DNA from: Actinoplanes lutulentus
GTDB taxonomy: Bacteria > Actinomycetota > Actinomycetes > Mycobacteriales > Micromonosporaceae
NCBI RefSeq assembly: GCF_003259845.1
Contig: NZ_QLMJ01000036.1
Location: 1-34,511, forward strand
Length of the DNA: 34,511 nt
Reading direction: 5' to 3'
Numbering within the stretch: position 1 is the stretch's first letter; the number at the start of each line of letters is the position of its first letter. Shown here piece after piece: positions 22,121 to 29,126 of this stretch. The notes beneath the pieces were generated by a model. That model saw nothing but the letters and a program-made list of their open reading frames with translations, was not told where the DNA came from and searched no databases. Both the position numbers and the translations under genes were made by a program.

Positions 22121-22688
22121 TTGTCAGCGCGTTACGCAGCTGCTGCATGGCGTAGTGCGCCCGGGACTTGACAGTGCCGATCGGGACGCCGAGCCGGCTC
22201 GCGGTCTCGTCCAGGGTCTGGCCCTTGACGTACACCTCCACGAGGACGGACCGGTGGGCGCGGCTGAGCCCGTTGACGGCTTCCCGCAGGGTGAGCGTCG
22301 CGATCACCGTCTCCGCGGACTCACCGCCGGGAGCGGCCGGTTCGATGTCGAAGAGGTTGACCTCCAGCGGCCGTGACTGCCGCTTGCGGTACGCGTCGAT
22401 GGCCAGCCGGCGGGCCACCGTGAACAGCCAGCGCCGCTGTGATTCCGGCTCGACCGGCACGGTGTCGAGGCTCCGCCAGGCCCGGAGCATGGTCTCCTGC
22501 ACGAGGTCCTCGGCGGTGTGCGCGGCGCTGGGGGACACCAGGCTCCGCAGGAAGTGCAGCAATTGCCCGCCGTTGTTGCGGTGGATCTCGCGCATCTGGC
22601 ACTCGGCGTGATCAGTTTGAGTCTTGGTGTCGTTTTCGGTCCGCTGTGGCGCGGCGTCCCGGTCAAGAACGCTGGTAGCGCTGGTCAT
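22113..22688 (-). CDS. ECF-type sigma factor (paralogue 2)
   Basis: A 191-aa sigma factor with region 2 (HTAEDLVQETMLRAWRSLD, RRWLFTVARRLAIDAYRKRQ) and region 4 (LSRAHRSVLVEVYVKGQTLD, ETASRLGVPIGTVKSRAHYA). It differs from paralogue 1 mainly by a longer N-terminal tail of about 20 residues and at the region 2-4 linker. The ATG at 22688 follows GGGGAT by 6 nt. The motif at 22754-22767 lies 66 nt upstream. No anti-sigma gene is adjacent. The stop overlaps the start of the methyltransferase gene, so the two must be co-transcribed. Closely conserved 4.2 helices suggest that both sigmas could recognise similar promoters, raising the question of cross-talk. Confidence 0.94.
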   Translation of the reverse strand: MTSATSVLDRDAAPQRTENDTKTQTDHAECQMREIHRNNGGQLLHFLRSLVSPSAAHTAEDLVQETMLRAWRSLDTVPVEPESQRRWLFTVARRLAIDAYRKRQSRPLEVNLFDIEPAAPGGESAETVIATLTLREAVNGLSRAHRSVLVEVYVKGQTLDETASRLGVPIGTVKSRAHYAMQQLRNALTNE

Positions 22689-22753
22689 GATGTCATCCCC
22701 GTGGCGATTCCGGCAGGTTCAGGAAAAGCCTAGGGAGACCTCTGTGTAATTGA

Positions 22754-22767
22754 ACTTTATTGATAGT
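22754..22767 (-). promoter_or_regulatory. Promoter/operator motif of ECF sigma paralogue 2
   Basis: On the minus strand this is ACTATCAATAAAGT, 66 nt before the ATG, matching the site before sigma paralogue 1 at 12 of 14 positions. The surrounding 120 bp are AT-rich (24 of 60 G/C at 22741-22800, 26 of 60 at 22801-22860). Flanking sequence is not conserved except for the separate 14-bp repeat, which points to selection on the motif. Confidence 0.6.
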
Positions 22768-22828
22768 TACGCCGTTGTGTATCCAAAGACGGGGCGATTA
22801 CACAATCTGTCCCAATGGATTCGGCATA

Positions 22829-22842
22829 GTTGAAAAACTGAC
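22829..22842 (+). repeat. 14-bp exact sequence shared in inverted orientation with 11075-11088
   Basis: GTTGAAAAACTGAC on the plus strand, followed by CGGGAA; the other copy (minus strand) is followed by GGGGGAA. It lies just beyond the stop of LAL paralogue 2 and about 140 nt upstream of sigma paralogue 2. AGTT-GAAA-AACT can form only a 4-bp stem, too weak for a terminator. Confidence 0.5.
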
Positions 22843-22857
22843 CGGGAATGACATTAC

Positions 22858-25569
22858 CTATGCGAGGGCATCACGCAGCCCGGCCCGCGACGAAACGCCG
22901 AGCTTGGGGAAGATCCGGTACAGGTGGGTGCCGACCGTACGATGCGAAAGATACATTCGTTCGCCAATTTGTTTGTTGGTCAGACCGCCGGCGGCCAAGA
23001 GCGCGATCTCGAATTCTTGTGAGGTCAGAGTGCTGGGCGGTTGCTCGTCGATGACCGGCCGATATCCGGTGGCCCGCAATTCGGTCATCGCCCGGGCCAG
23101 CCATCGCTCGGCGCCCATGGCGGCGAATCCAGCATGTGCGGCGGTCAGATGTTCCCGGGCCCGGGCGAAGTCTTTACGGCGTCGCAATTTCTCGGCGAAG
23201 GCGAGACGGATCCGGGAGGACTCGAAAAGCCACCGCTCGGAGCCCGGATCACTCAGGGTCCGTTCCAGACGTGCCTCGTGATCCTCGCTGTCGGCGAGCA
23301 GGGCGTCGACGCCGTGCTGGATCAGCGTCATGCGGGAGGACAACGTGGCGATCTGAGCTGATCGCATGGCCTCGGCATGGGCCCGGGCCTCGGCCCTGCG
23401 CCCGGTTCGCAGGGCCGCTTCCACCAGGTCGAACATCATCCACATGCAGATCGGTACGTGCGGCGCGAGAACACCGGCGGGGCTCACGGCGGTGGCGTGC
23501 TGGTACGCCGCCTCGAAGTCGCCCTCGGCCGCGGCTGCGAGCACGCGAGGATGATGCGCGATGGCCACCACGCCGGCGACGCCGCGCGGTAACGCCCAGT
23601 GGGTGATGTCGTCGGCCAGCCTGAACGCCTCGGCGGGCCGGCCTCGGCCCGCCGCGATGATCGCTTCGATGTAGTGGAACTCCCAGGTCAGGAACGGCAG
23701 CCCACTGGCAGCGCAGAGCTCCAGGGCTTCCTGGGCCAGTTCCTCGGCCTCGTCCCAGCGGCCGGTGAGATAGTCGTCGAGGCACAGGTGCATGAGCGCG
23801 CTGAGCCGGCGTCGCGGTGCCCCTCCCTCGCGCCCCTGGCGAACCAGCCGCCAGGAGTGCTCCCGGTTGTCACCGAGCCGATCGAGGTAGATCGAAGCGG
23901 TGCCGATCCTTACGACCCGGGCCGGGTCGTCCTCGTCGGCCAGCGTGGACAGCAAGGCCTCCAGCTCCGGCAGCGCGGCCGCGCCGGTGCGGACCGGGTC
24001 GGGGAAGGTCCTGCTCATCACCGAGAGCAGGTCGGGCGGCGCCGGAGTCAACCGGTCCACGGCACGGTGGAACACGGCCCAGAGCTCGGCGTTGCCCGCG
24101 TACCAGGAGATCAGGAGCAACGTGCGCAGCGCCTCGTCGAGTGCGGGATCGTTCGCCTGCCAGCCGTGGTCGCCGGCCTCGATCGCGCCGGCGAGCAGGC
24201 GGTGGGCGGTGTGCACGTCACCGTCACCATTGACCATCAGCAGTGCCGCCGCGTTGGCCGCGTGCAGCGATCCGGCCGAGCTGGAGTTCGTCGCGCGCGC
24301 GTCGGCCAGCAGGGTGGTCGCGTCTCTGACGCCACCGGCCTCGGCGCCGATGTAGGCCGCCTCGGCCAGTCGCCGGGCCCGGTCCTCGGCGGTGGCGCTG
24401 AGTTCCGCGGCGCGCACCAGCGCGGCGATCGCCGCGAGGGCGTCGCCGCGCTGGTGCACCCGATGGGAGGCGTCCTCGAGCTGTGTCGCCACCGACTCGT
24501 CCGGTCCAGCTGTGGCGGCGGCCAGGTGCCAGGCGCGACGTTCCAGATCCGCGGGCAGTGCGGTGGCGATGACGAGATGGGCGGCGCGGCGCTCCTCGTG
24601 GGTGGACATCGCGACGATCGCCGATTTGATCAAGGGGTGGCGGAAGGTCATGAGCCCGGTGGCGTCGTCGACCCGCACCAGTTCGACTCGTTCGGCCGGC
24701 GCCAGTGCGGTGAGGTCGGCCATGCCGCGCAGGACGGTCGTGTCACCGCTGCCTTCGAAGGTGGCCAGTAGCAGCAGTTGCCGGGTGTCGTCGGGCAGAC
24801 CGGTGAGCTGGATGACGAACAGCGACTGAAGGCGATCGCTCAACGGCACCACATCGGACGGCTCGGACCAGTGCTCGGAGCTGGTGAGGGTGGCGGGGAG
24901 CTCGACGAGGGCCAGCGGGTTGCCGTGGGCGAGGTCGAGCAGGCGCTGCCGGGCATGTGGGGTCATGCTGGGAAAACGCGCGTCCACGAGCTGGGCGCCG
25001 GCGTCCCGGGTGAGCGGCTGAACCTCCACCGTGGGCAGGCCGCGGCGGTCCAGGAAGCTTTCCGTGCCGTTGTGGGATGCGGCGATGACACCCACCGGCG
25101 ATCCCTTCACCCGCCGGGCGATGAAGCCGAGCACGGCAGCGCTGGGCCGGTCGGCCCACTGGACGTCGTCGATGATCAACAGGACCGGCGCCACCCGGGC
25201 GAGGGAGGTCAGCAGCGACAGAGTGGCATTGCCGACCAGCAGAGCGCCGGGGGCCGGACCCGGCCCGAAGCCGAGGGCGACGGTCAGCGCGTCGCGGAGT
25301 GCGGGCGGCAGCCGCCGGATCTCGGCGTACAACGGCAGCAGTAGCTGATTCAGTAGCGAGTAGCTGACGTCCGCCTCGTACTGCGAGCCTGAGGCCCGTA
25401 GCACCCGGATGCCGTCGTCCTCGGCCAGCTCGGCCGCGGCCGCCAGCAGCGCCGACTTCCCGATGCCGGGCTCGCCGCGGACCAGCCGCACGTCACCGCC
25501 CTGCCGCATCGATCGCAGAAAGTCAGCGATGCGTGCCAGCTCGACCTCACGCCCGAACAGATCCGCCAT
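22858..25569 (-). CDS. LAL-type LuxR transcriptional regulator (paralogue 2)
   Basis: A 903-aa paralogue of the LAL protein at 11167-13902, collinear throughout. Walker A GEPGIGKS is at residues 32-39, Walker B is VLLIIDDVQWAD, and a long TPR-like middle leads to the C-terminal LuxR HTH (LTSQEFEIALLAAGGLTNKQ, IGERMYLSHRTVGTHLYRIF). The ATG at 25569 begins MADLFGRE, matching the family start; the frame continues upstream to 25653 but that part overlaps the promoter palindrome and looks non-coding. Codon 660 is TTA (23590-23592). It heads the second LAL-ECF module. Its promoter has a perfect -35 TTGACA and a palindromic operator candidate, so another regulator probably controls it. Confidence 0.94.
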   Translation of the reverse strand: MADLFGREVELARIADFLRSMRQGGDVRLVRGEPGIGKSALLAAAAELAEDDGIRVLRASGSQYEADVSYSLLNQLLLPLYAEIRRLPPALRDALTVALGFGPGPAPGALLVGNATLSLLTSLARVAPVLLIIDDVQWADRPSAAVLGFIARRVKGSPVGVIAASHNGTESFLDRRGLPTVEVQPLTRDAGAQLVDARFPSMTPHARQRLLDLAHGNPLALVELPATLTSSEHWSEPSDVVPLSDRLQSLFVIQLTGLPDDTRQLLLLATFEGSGDTTVLRGMADLTALAPAERVELVRVDDATGLMTFRHPLIKSAIVAMSTHEERRAAHLVIATALPADLERRAWHLAAATAGPDESVATQLEDASHRVHQRGDALAAIAALVRAAELSATAEDRARRLAEAAYIGAEAGGVRDATTLLADARATNSSSAGSLHAANAAALLMVNGDGDVHTAHRLLAGAIEAGDHGWQANDPALDEALRTLLLISWYAGNAELWAVFHRAVDRLTPAPPDLLSVMSRTFPDPVRTGAAALPELEALLSTLADEDDPARVVRIGTASIYLDRLGDNREHSWRLVRQGREGGAPRRRLSALMHLCLDDYLTGRWDEAEELAQEALELCAASGLPFLTWEFHYIEAIIAAGRGRPAEAFRLADDITHWALPRGVAGVVAIAHHPRVLAAAAEGDFEAAYQHATAVSPAGVLAPHVPICMWMMFDLVEAALRTGRRAEARAHAEAMRSAQIATLSSRMTLIQHGVDALLADSEDHEARLERTLSDPGSERWLFESSRIRLAFAEKLRRRKDFARAREHLTAAHAGFAAMGAERWLARAMTELRATGYRPVIDEQPPSTLTSQEFEIALLAAGGLTNKQIGERMYLSHRTVGTHLYRIFPKLGVSSRAGLRDALA

Positions 25570-25634
25570 GGCCGGGCCCTGATCAGGCCGGGCTCGGGCC
25601 GGAGCCGGCACGGACGTCCAGCGATCCTCTGTGC

Positions 25635-25652
25635 AGCATGCAATATATTGCA
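25635..25652. promoter_or_regulatory. Palindromic operator candidate in the LAL paralogue 2 promoter (copy 2)
   Basis: The core TGCAATATATTGCA (25639-25652) is a perfect 14-bp palindrome. The 18 bp at 25635-25652 match the reverse complement of the GntR-start site 2523-2540 at 15 positions. It overlaps the probable -10 region of the LAL gene, as expected for a repressor site. The GntR protein encoded at 2536-3204 is the obvious candidate binder. Confidence 0.6.
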
Positions 25653-25675
25653 CGGCACCCGCGAATCGATGTCAA
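25645..25675 (-). promoter_or_regulatory. Putative promoter of LAL paralogue 2
   Basis: On the minus strand a perfect -35 TTGACA (25675-25670) is followed after 19 bp by the -10-like CAATAT (25650-25645), inside the palindrome. The spacing is long, which is common where an activator or repressor controls the promoter. It lies about 75 nt upstream of the ATG at 25569 and just past the end of the AraC gene. Confidence 0.45.
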
Positions 25676-25680
25676 GGGCA

Positions 25681-26592
25681 TCAGGACGTACCAGGACTAC
25701 CGGTGCGGCGAACCGTCGACGGCGAGACGCCGTACCGGGCCTGGAACGCTCGTGTGAGATGCGCCGGACTGGTGAAACACCAGCGAGATGCGACCCGTGC
25801 GATGCTGAGATGGCTCAGCATCGGGTCGGCCAGATCCCGGTGGATCGACTCCAGTCGCCGCATCCGGATGTACTCGGTGACCGTATGGGGTTCACGCTCG
25901 AACAGCCGATGCAGGCTCCGGGGAGCCATCCGATGCACGGCGGCGACCCGGTCATGGGTCAGGACCGGGTCCGCCAGGTGCTCACGGATGTAACCCAGCA
26001 CCTGGAGCCGCTGCGCGTCCGCCAGCGCCTCCTCGCCGTCCTGTCCCGTCGTGCCGAGCGCGCCCGCGATCAGGTGGAGCCCGGCCTCGCCGAGACGTCC
26101 GGCGGAGGTGCCGACCGACGTCCGCTGCTCCATCGCGGCGGCGACGAAGTCCGCCAGTACCGCTCCCGGGCCTTCACAGAACGAGTGCGCTTGCCGCATC
26201 GCCTGCCGCAGCACGTTGTCCGGCAGCGAGAGAGCGCCGTGCGGGAAGGCGAGCACGATGCATGACCAGCGCCGGTCGAACCGGAGGTCGTAGGGGTGGC
26301 GAGTGTCGTAGAGCGCCATCTGACCCGGCAGGATGTGCACCGGATGACCGTTCTGGCGGACGGTGGCCTCCCCGTCGATCTGCATGCAGAGCTTGAGGCG
26401 ATTCGGCGGGCGCCGGCCGACCGGTGGTGTCCGCCGTGCGATCTGGGGATCCCCGCTCACCCAGTACGCGGTCAGGGGCCCGAAAGCCGCGCCGGACCTC
26501 GTACCGTCGGTCTCGTTCCCCTGATCCCGGAACCGGCGGCCGAAGCTCCGGGCCACGGACTGCCGGCACCTCTCACCACCCGATGACGTCAT
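25681..26592 (-). CDS. AraC family transcriptional regulator (FeaR/NphR-like)
   Basis: A 303-aa protein. The N-terminal cupin-like AraC-binding domain spans about residues 35-180 (FGPLTAYWVSGDPQIARRTP, LKLCMQIDGEATVRQNG, LPGQMALYDTRHPYDLRF). The C-terminal double HTH spans about 195-300 (VLGYIREHLADPVLTHDRVA, AVHRMAPRSLHRLFEREPHT, IARVASRWCFTSPAHLTRAF, QARYGVSPSTVRR). Relatives control aromatic or amine catabolism and bind two direct half-sites about 21-22 bp apart. The ATG at 26592 follows GAGG; the GTG at 26598 is possible. It is divergent from the GMC oxidoreductase with 105 bp between the starts, and that gap holds copy B of the 72-bp element with its 22-bp-spaced GTCAA pair. This makes it the first candidate to bind both copies. 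Confidence 0.92.
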   Translation of the reverse strand: MTSSGGERCRQSVARSFGRRFRDQGNETDGTRSGAAFGPLTAYWVSGDPQIARRTPPVGRRPPNRLKLCMQIDGEATVRQNGHPVHILPGQMALYDTRHPYDLRFDRRWSCIVLAFPHGALSLPDNVLRQAMRQAHSFCEGPGAVLADFVAAAMEQRTSVGTSAGRLGEAGLHLIAGALGTTGQDGEEALADAQRLQVLGYIREHLADPVLTHDRVAAVHRMAPRSLHRLFEREPHTVTEYIRMRRLESIHRDLADPMLSHLSIARVASRWCFTSPAHLTRAFQARYGVSPSTVRRTGSPGTS

Positions 26593-26622
26593 ATCCACCT
26601 CGACGTGCTGAGGCCGCGGAAG

Positions 26623-26694
26623 TTCAGTCGCCAGTGGTCAAGGGCCGAGGCGGAGATGGTCAACTACCTGCGGTCCGGCCGAGAAACCGTGGTC
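26623..26694. promoter_or_regulatory. 72-bp conserved upstream element, copy B (AraC/GMC divergent region)
   Basis: It aligns ungapped with 3234-3305, with 55 of 72 positions identical. GTCAA repeats begin at 26637 and 26659, again 22 bp apart. It ends 3 nt before the GMC ATG and fills most of the AraC-GMC intergenic space, so one regulator could act on both directions. On the minus strand the repeats read TTGAC, resembling -35 hexamers for the AraC gene. Confidence 0.6.
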
Positions 26695-26697
26695 TGC

Positions 26698-28218
26698 ATG
26701 TCAGACACCTACGACTTCATCGTGGTCGGTGCGGGCTCAGCCGGCGCCGTCGTCGCCGCCCGCCTGTCCGAGGATCGCCGCGTACGGGTCCTGCTGCTCG
26801 AGTCCGGTCCGGCCGACACCCTGCCGGAGATCTCGGTACCGCCGGCCTGGCCGGCGCTGTGGGGCAGCGCGGTCGACTACTCCTATGTCACCGTCCCGCA
26901 GAGCGGCACCGGGAACGCCCGGCACGACTGGCCCCGGGGGCACACTCTCGGTGGCTCCAGCAGCATCAATGCCATGGTCTTCCTCCGCGGCCACGCCGCC
27001 GACTTCGACGGCTGGGCCAAACAGGGGGCCAACGGCTGGGACTACGCCTCGGTCCTGCCGTACTTTCGCCGCATGGAGACCGTCGCGGGCGGCGACCCGG
27101 CATTCCGCGGCGACAGCGGCCCGATGCGCCCGGCGATCGCGGCCGAGCCCAACCCGCTCTCCCAGGTCTTCGTGGATGCGGCCGTCGCGGCCGGACATCC
27201 ACGGACCGAGGACTTCAACGGCGCGACAGCCGAAGGCGTGGGCTGGCACGACCTGTCCATCACCGAAGGGCGGCGGCAGAGCACCGCGGACGCCTATCTG
27301 CACCCGGTGGCGCACCAGCGGCCGAATCTCACCATCCTGACCGGCGCCCGCGCGCACCGGCTGATCATCCGGCGAGGGCGCTGCATCGGCGTGACCTTCG
27401 CGCGGGACGGTGAACTCACGTCGGCCTACGCGGATTACGAGGTCGTGGTCAGCGCCGGTGCGATCGACTCGCCACGGCTGCTGATGTACTCGGGTATCGG
27501 CGATGCCATCGATCTCGGCAACGTGGACATCCCGGTGGTACAGCACCTCCCGGGAGTCGGCCGGAACCTGCACGACCATCCGCTGGCCAGTCTGGTCTTC
27601 GAGGCGTCCCAGCCGATCCCGGCCGCACACGCCAATCACGCCGAGACGTCGATGCTGTGGCGCAGCGACCCTGGACTGCCCGGCCCGGACATGCAGCTGA
27701 TGTTCATCGAGGCGCCGTTCCATCGGCCCGCTCTGCAGGCGCCTGCCAACAGCTACACCTTCGGCGTCGCGACGGTGCCCGAGTCGCGGGGAACGGTGCG
27801 CCTGACGTCGGCCGACCCCGAGGTCGCACCACTGATCGATCCGAACTACCTCGCCGAAGAGGCGGACGTCCGGCGTCTCGTCGAGGGCCTCGAGGTGGCA
27901 CGGACGATCGCCGCCGCCGCGCCGTTCGACGGCTGGCGCGGCCGGGAGGTGCTGCCCGGAACGGGCGTCCAGCAGCGTGCGGGCCTTCGTGAATACCTGC
28001 GCTGGGGCACCGGGACCTACTACCACCCCGTCGGCACCTGCGCGATGGGCAGCGAGGCCGACGCGGTGGTCGACTCGGATCTGCGCGTCCACGGTGTCGA
28101 CGGGCTTCGTGTGGCGGATGCCTCGATCATGCCGCGCATCGTCTGCGTCAACACCAACCCCGCAACGATCATGATCGGTGAGAAGGCCGCCGACATGATC
28201 CGTTCCACACATGCCTGA
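26698..28218 (+). CDS. GMC-family FAD oxidoreductase (choline dehydrogenase-like)
   Basis: A 506-aa flavoprotein. VVGAGSAGAVVAARLSED at about residue 9 is the FAD-binding loop, with LLLESGP ending strand 2. GHTLGGSSSINAMVFLRGH is GMC signature 1 and GAIDSPRLLMYSGIG is signature 2. The C-terminal catalytic pair is in TYYHPVGTCAMG (His) and VNTNPATIMIGEKAADMI (Asn). The family oxidises alcohols (choline, aryl alcohols, glucose, polyethylene glycol and others). The ATG at 26698 fits the family N-terminus but has no good Shine-Dalgarno; the ATG at 26656 would place most of the conserved DNA element inside coding sequence, and the other copy of that element is not translatable. The substrate is unknown. 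Confidence 0.93.
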   Translation: MSDTYDFIVVGAGSAGAVVAARLSEDRRVRVLLLESGPADTLPEISVPPAWPALWGSAVDYSYVTVPQSGTGNARHDWPRGHTLGGSSSINAMVFLRGHAADFDGWAKQGANGWDYASVLPYFRRMETVAGGDPAFRGDSGPMRPAIAAEPNPLSQVFVDAAVAAGHPRTEDFNGATAEGVGWHDLSITEGRRQSTADAYLHPVAHQRPNLTILTGARAHRLIIRRGRCIGVTFARDGELTSAYADYEVVVSAGAIDSPRLLMYSGIGDAIDLGNVDIPVVQHLPGVGRNLHDHPLASLVFEASQPIPAAHANHAETSMLWRSDPGLPGPDMQLMFIEAPFHRPALQAPANSYTFGVATVPESRGTVRLTSADPEVAPLIDPNYLAEEADVRRLVEGLEVARTIAAAAPFDGWRGREVLPGTGVQQRAGLREYLRWGTGTYYHPVGTCAMGSEADAVVDSDLRVHGVDGLRVADASIMPRIVCVNTNPATIMIGEKAADMIRSTHA

Positions 28219-28263
28219 CGGCTGTCTGCCCGCAGGCGCGAATCAGTGGGGAGGATGGACACT

Positions 28264-29085
28264 GTGGCAGTGCGAAGCGGCTTGACCATCGGCGAGTTCG
28301 CCACGCTCAGTCATCTGAGTGTGCGGACCCTGCGCCGCTATCACGAGGCCGGGCTGTTGGAGCCGGCGACGGTGGACCCGTTCACGAACTATCGGTACTA
28401 CGAACCCGGTCAGATCGGGACCGCGCAGGTCATCCACCGGCTGCGGCAGCTGGACATGCCCTTGGCCGAGGTCAAATCGATCCTTGCCACCGATGACCCG
28501 GACCGGCGGACCGAGCTCATCGCCGGTCACCTGCAGCGGCTGGAGGCGGAGCTCGACCGCACGCGGGCCGCTGTCGCTTCGCTGCGCCAGCTGCTGCGGC
28601 CGGACGCCGACGAGATCGAGGTCGAACTTCGCTCGATTCCGGTCCGTTCCGTGGCGGCCATCAGCGCACCGGCGGTACGGCAGGAGGACGCGCTCACCTG
28701 GTTCGACGCGGCGATGGACGAGCTGGACGCGGCTTTCCCGCCGGCCGAGCGTACGGCAGCGCCGGGCGGGCTCTACGCCAACGAGCTGTTCACCGAGGGC
28801 CTCGGGGCGATGACTCTTTACCGGCCGGTCACGCAGCCGCGATCCGGCGGCCGCATCGAGATTCTCACGCTGCCGGCCGCCGATCTCGCGGTGGCCGTGC
28901 ACGCGGGCCGGCACGACGACATCGACGTCACGTACGGCCGCCTGGGCGCCTGGGTGGCCGCGCACGCCCTCAGTGTCGACGGCCCGGTCCATGAGACGTA
29001 CCTGGCCGGTCCTCGGGACACCACCGACGCCGGGCAATGGCGTACCGAGATCGGCTGGCCGGTCTTCCGCCTGGCCCCTGCCTGA
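28264..29085 (+). CDS. MerR family regulator with GyrI-like effector domain
   Basis: A 273-aa BmrR-like regulator. The MerR helix-turn-helix is at the N-terminus (LTIGEFATLSHLSVRTLRRY, HEAGLLEPATVDPFTNYRYY), then a dimerisation coiled coil (about residues 75-115, HLQRLEAELDRTRAAVASLR), then a GyrI/AraC-effector-like domain (VRSVAAISAPAV, YRPVTQPRSGGRIEIL, DLAVAVHAGRHDDID, WRTEIGWPVFRL) that in relatives binds hydrophobic cationic drugs. The GTG at 28264 follows GGAGG by 9 nt; ATG 28255 and GTG 28246 are alternatives. It starts 45 nt after the GMC gene and precedes the ATPase gene by 41 nt, so co-transcription is likely. A MerR-type 19-bp-spacer promoter could not be located. Confidence 0.9.
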   Translation: MAVRSGLTIGEFATLSHLSVRTLRRYHEAGLLEPATVDPFTNYRYYEPGQIGTAQVIHRLRQLDMPLAEVKSILATDDPDRRTELIAGHLQRLEAELDRTRAAVASLRQLLRPDADEIEVELRSIPVRSVAAISAPAVRQEDALTWFDAAMDELDAAFPPAERTAAPGGLYANELFTEGLGAMTLYRPVTQPRSGGRIEILTLPAADLAVAVHAGRHDDIDVTYGRLGAWVAAHALSVDGPVHETYLAGPRDTTDAGQWRTEIGWPVFRLAPA

Positions 29086-29126
29086 CGACCACGGCACGCG
29101 CCCGGGGCACGCCTACGCTGAACGCC

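Noticed and set aside
22224..25200. Long plus-strand frames opposite LAL paralogue 2 and sigma paralogue 2
   Set aside because: The same kind of frames appear opposite LAL paralogue 1, as expected from shared codon bias; they show no start signals or motifs.
25570..25653. An N-terminal extension of LAL paralogue 2 up to 25653
   Set aside because: The extra 28 residues show no family similarity and would overlap the palindrome and -10 region; MADLFGRE at 25569 matches the paralogue's start.
28213..28236. A terminator after the GMC gene
   Set aside because: GCCTG/CAGGC arms give only 5 bp plus a bulged extension, and the MerR gene follows at once in the same direction.
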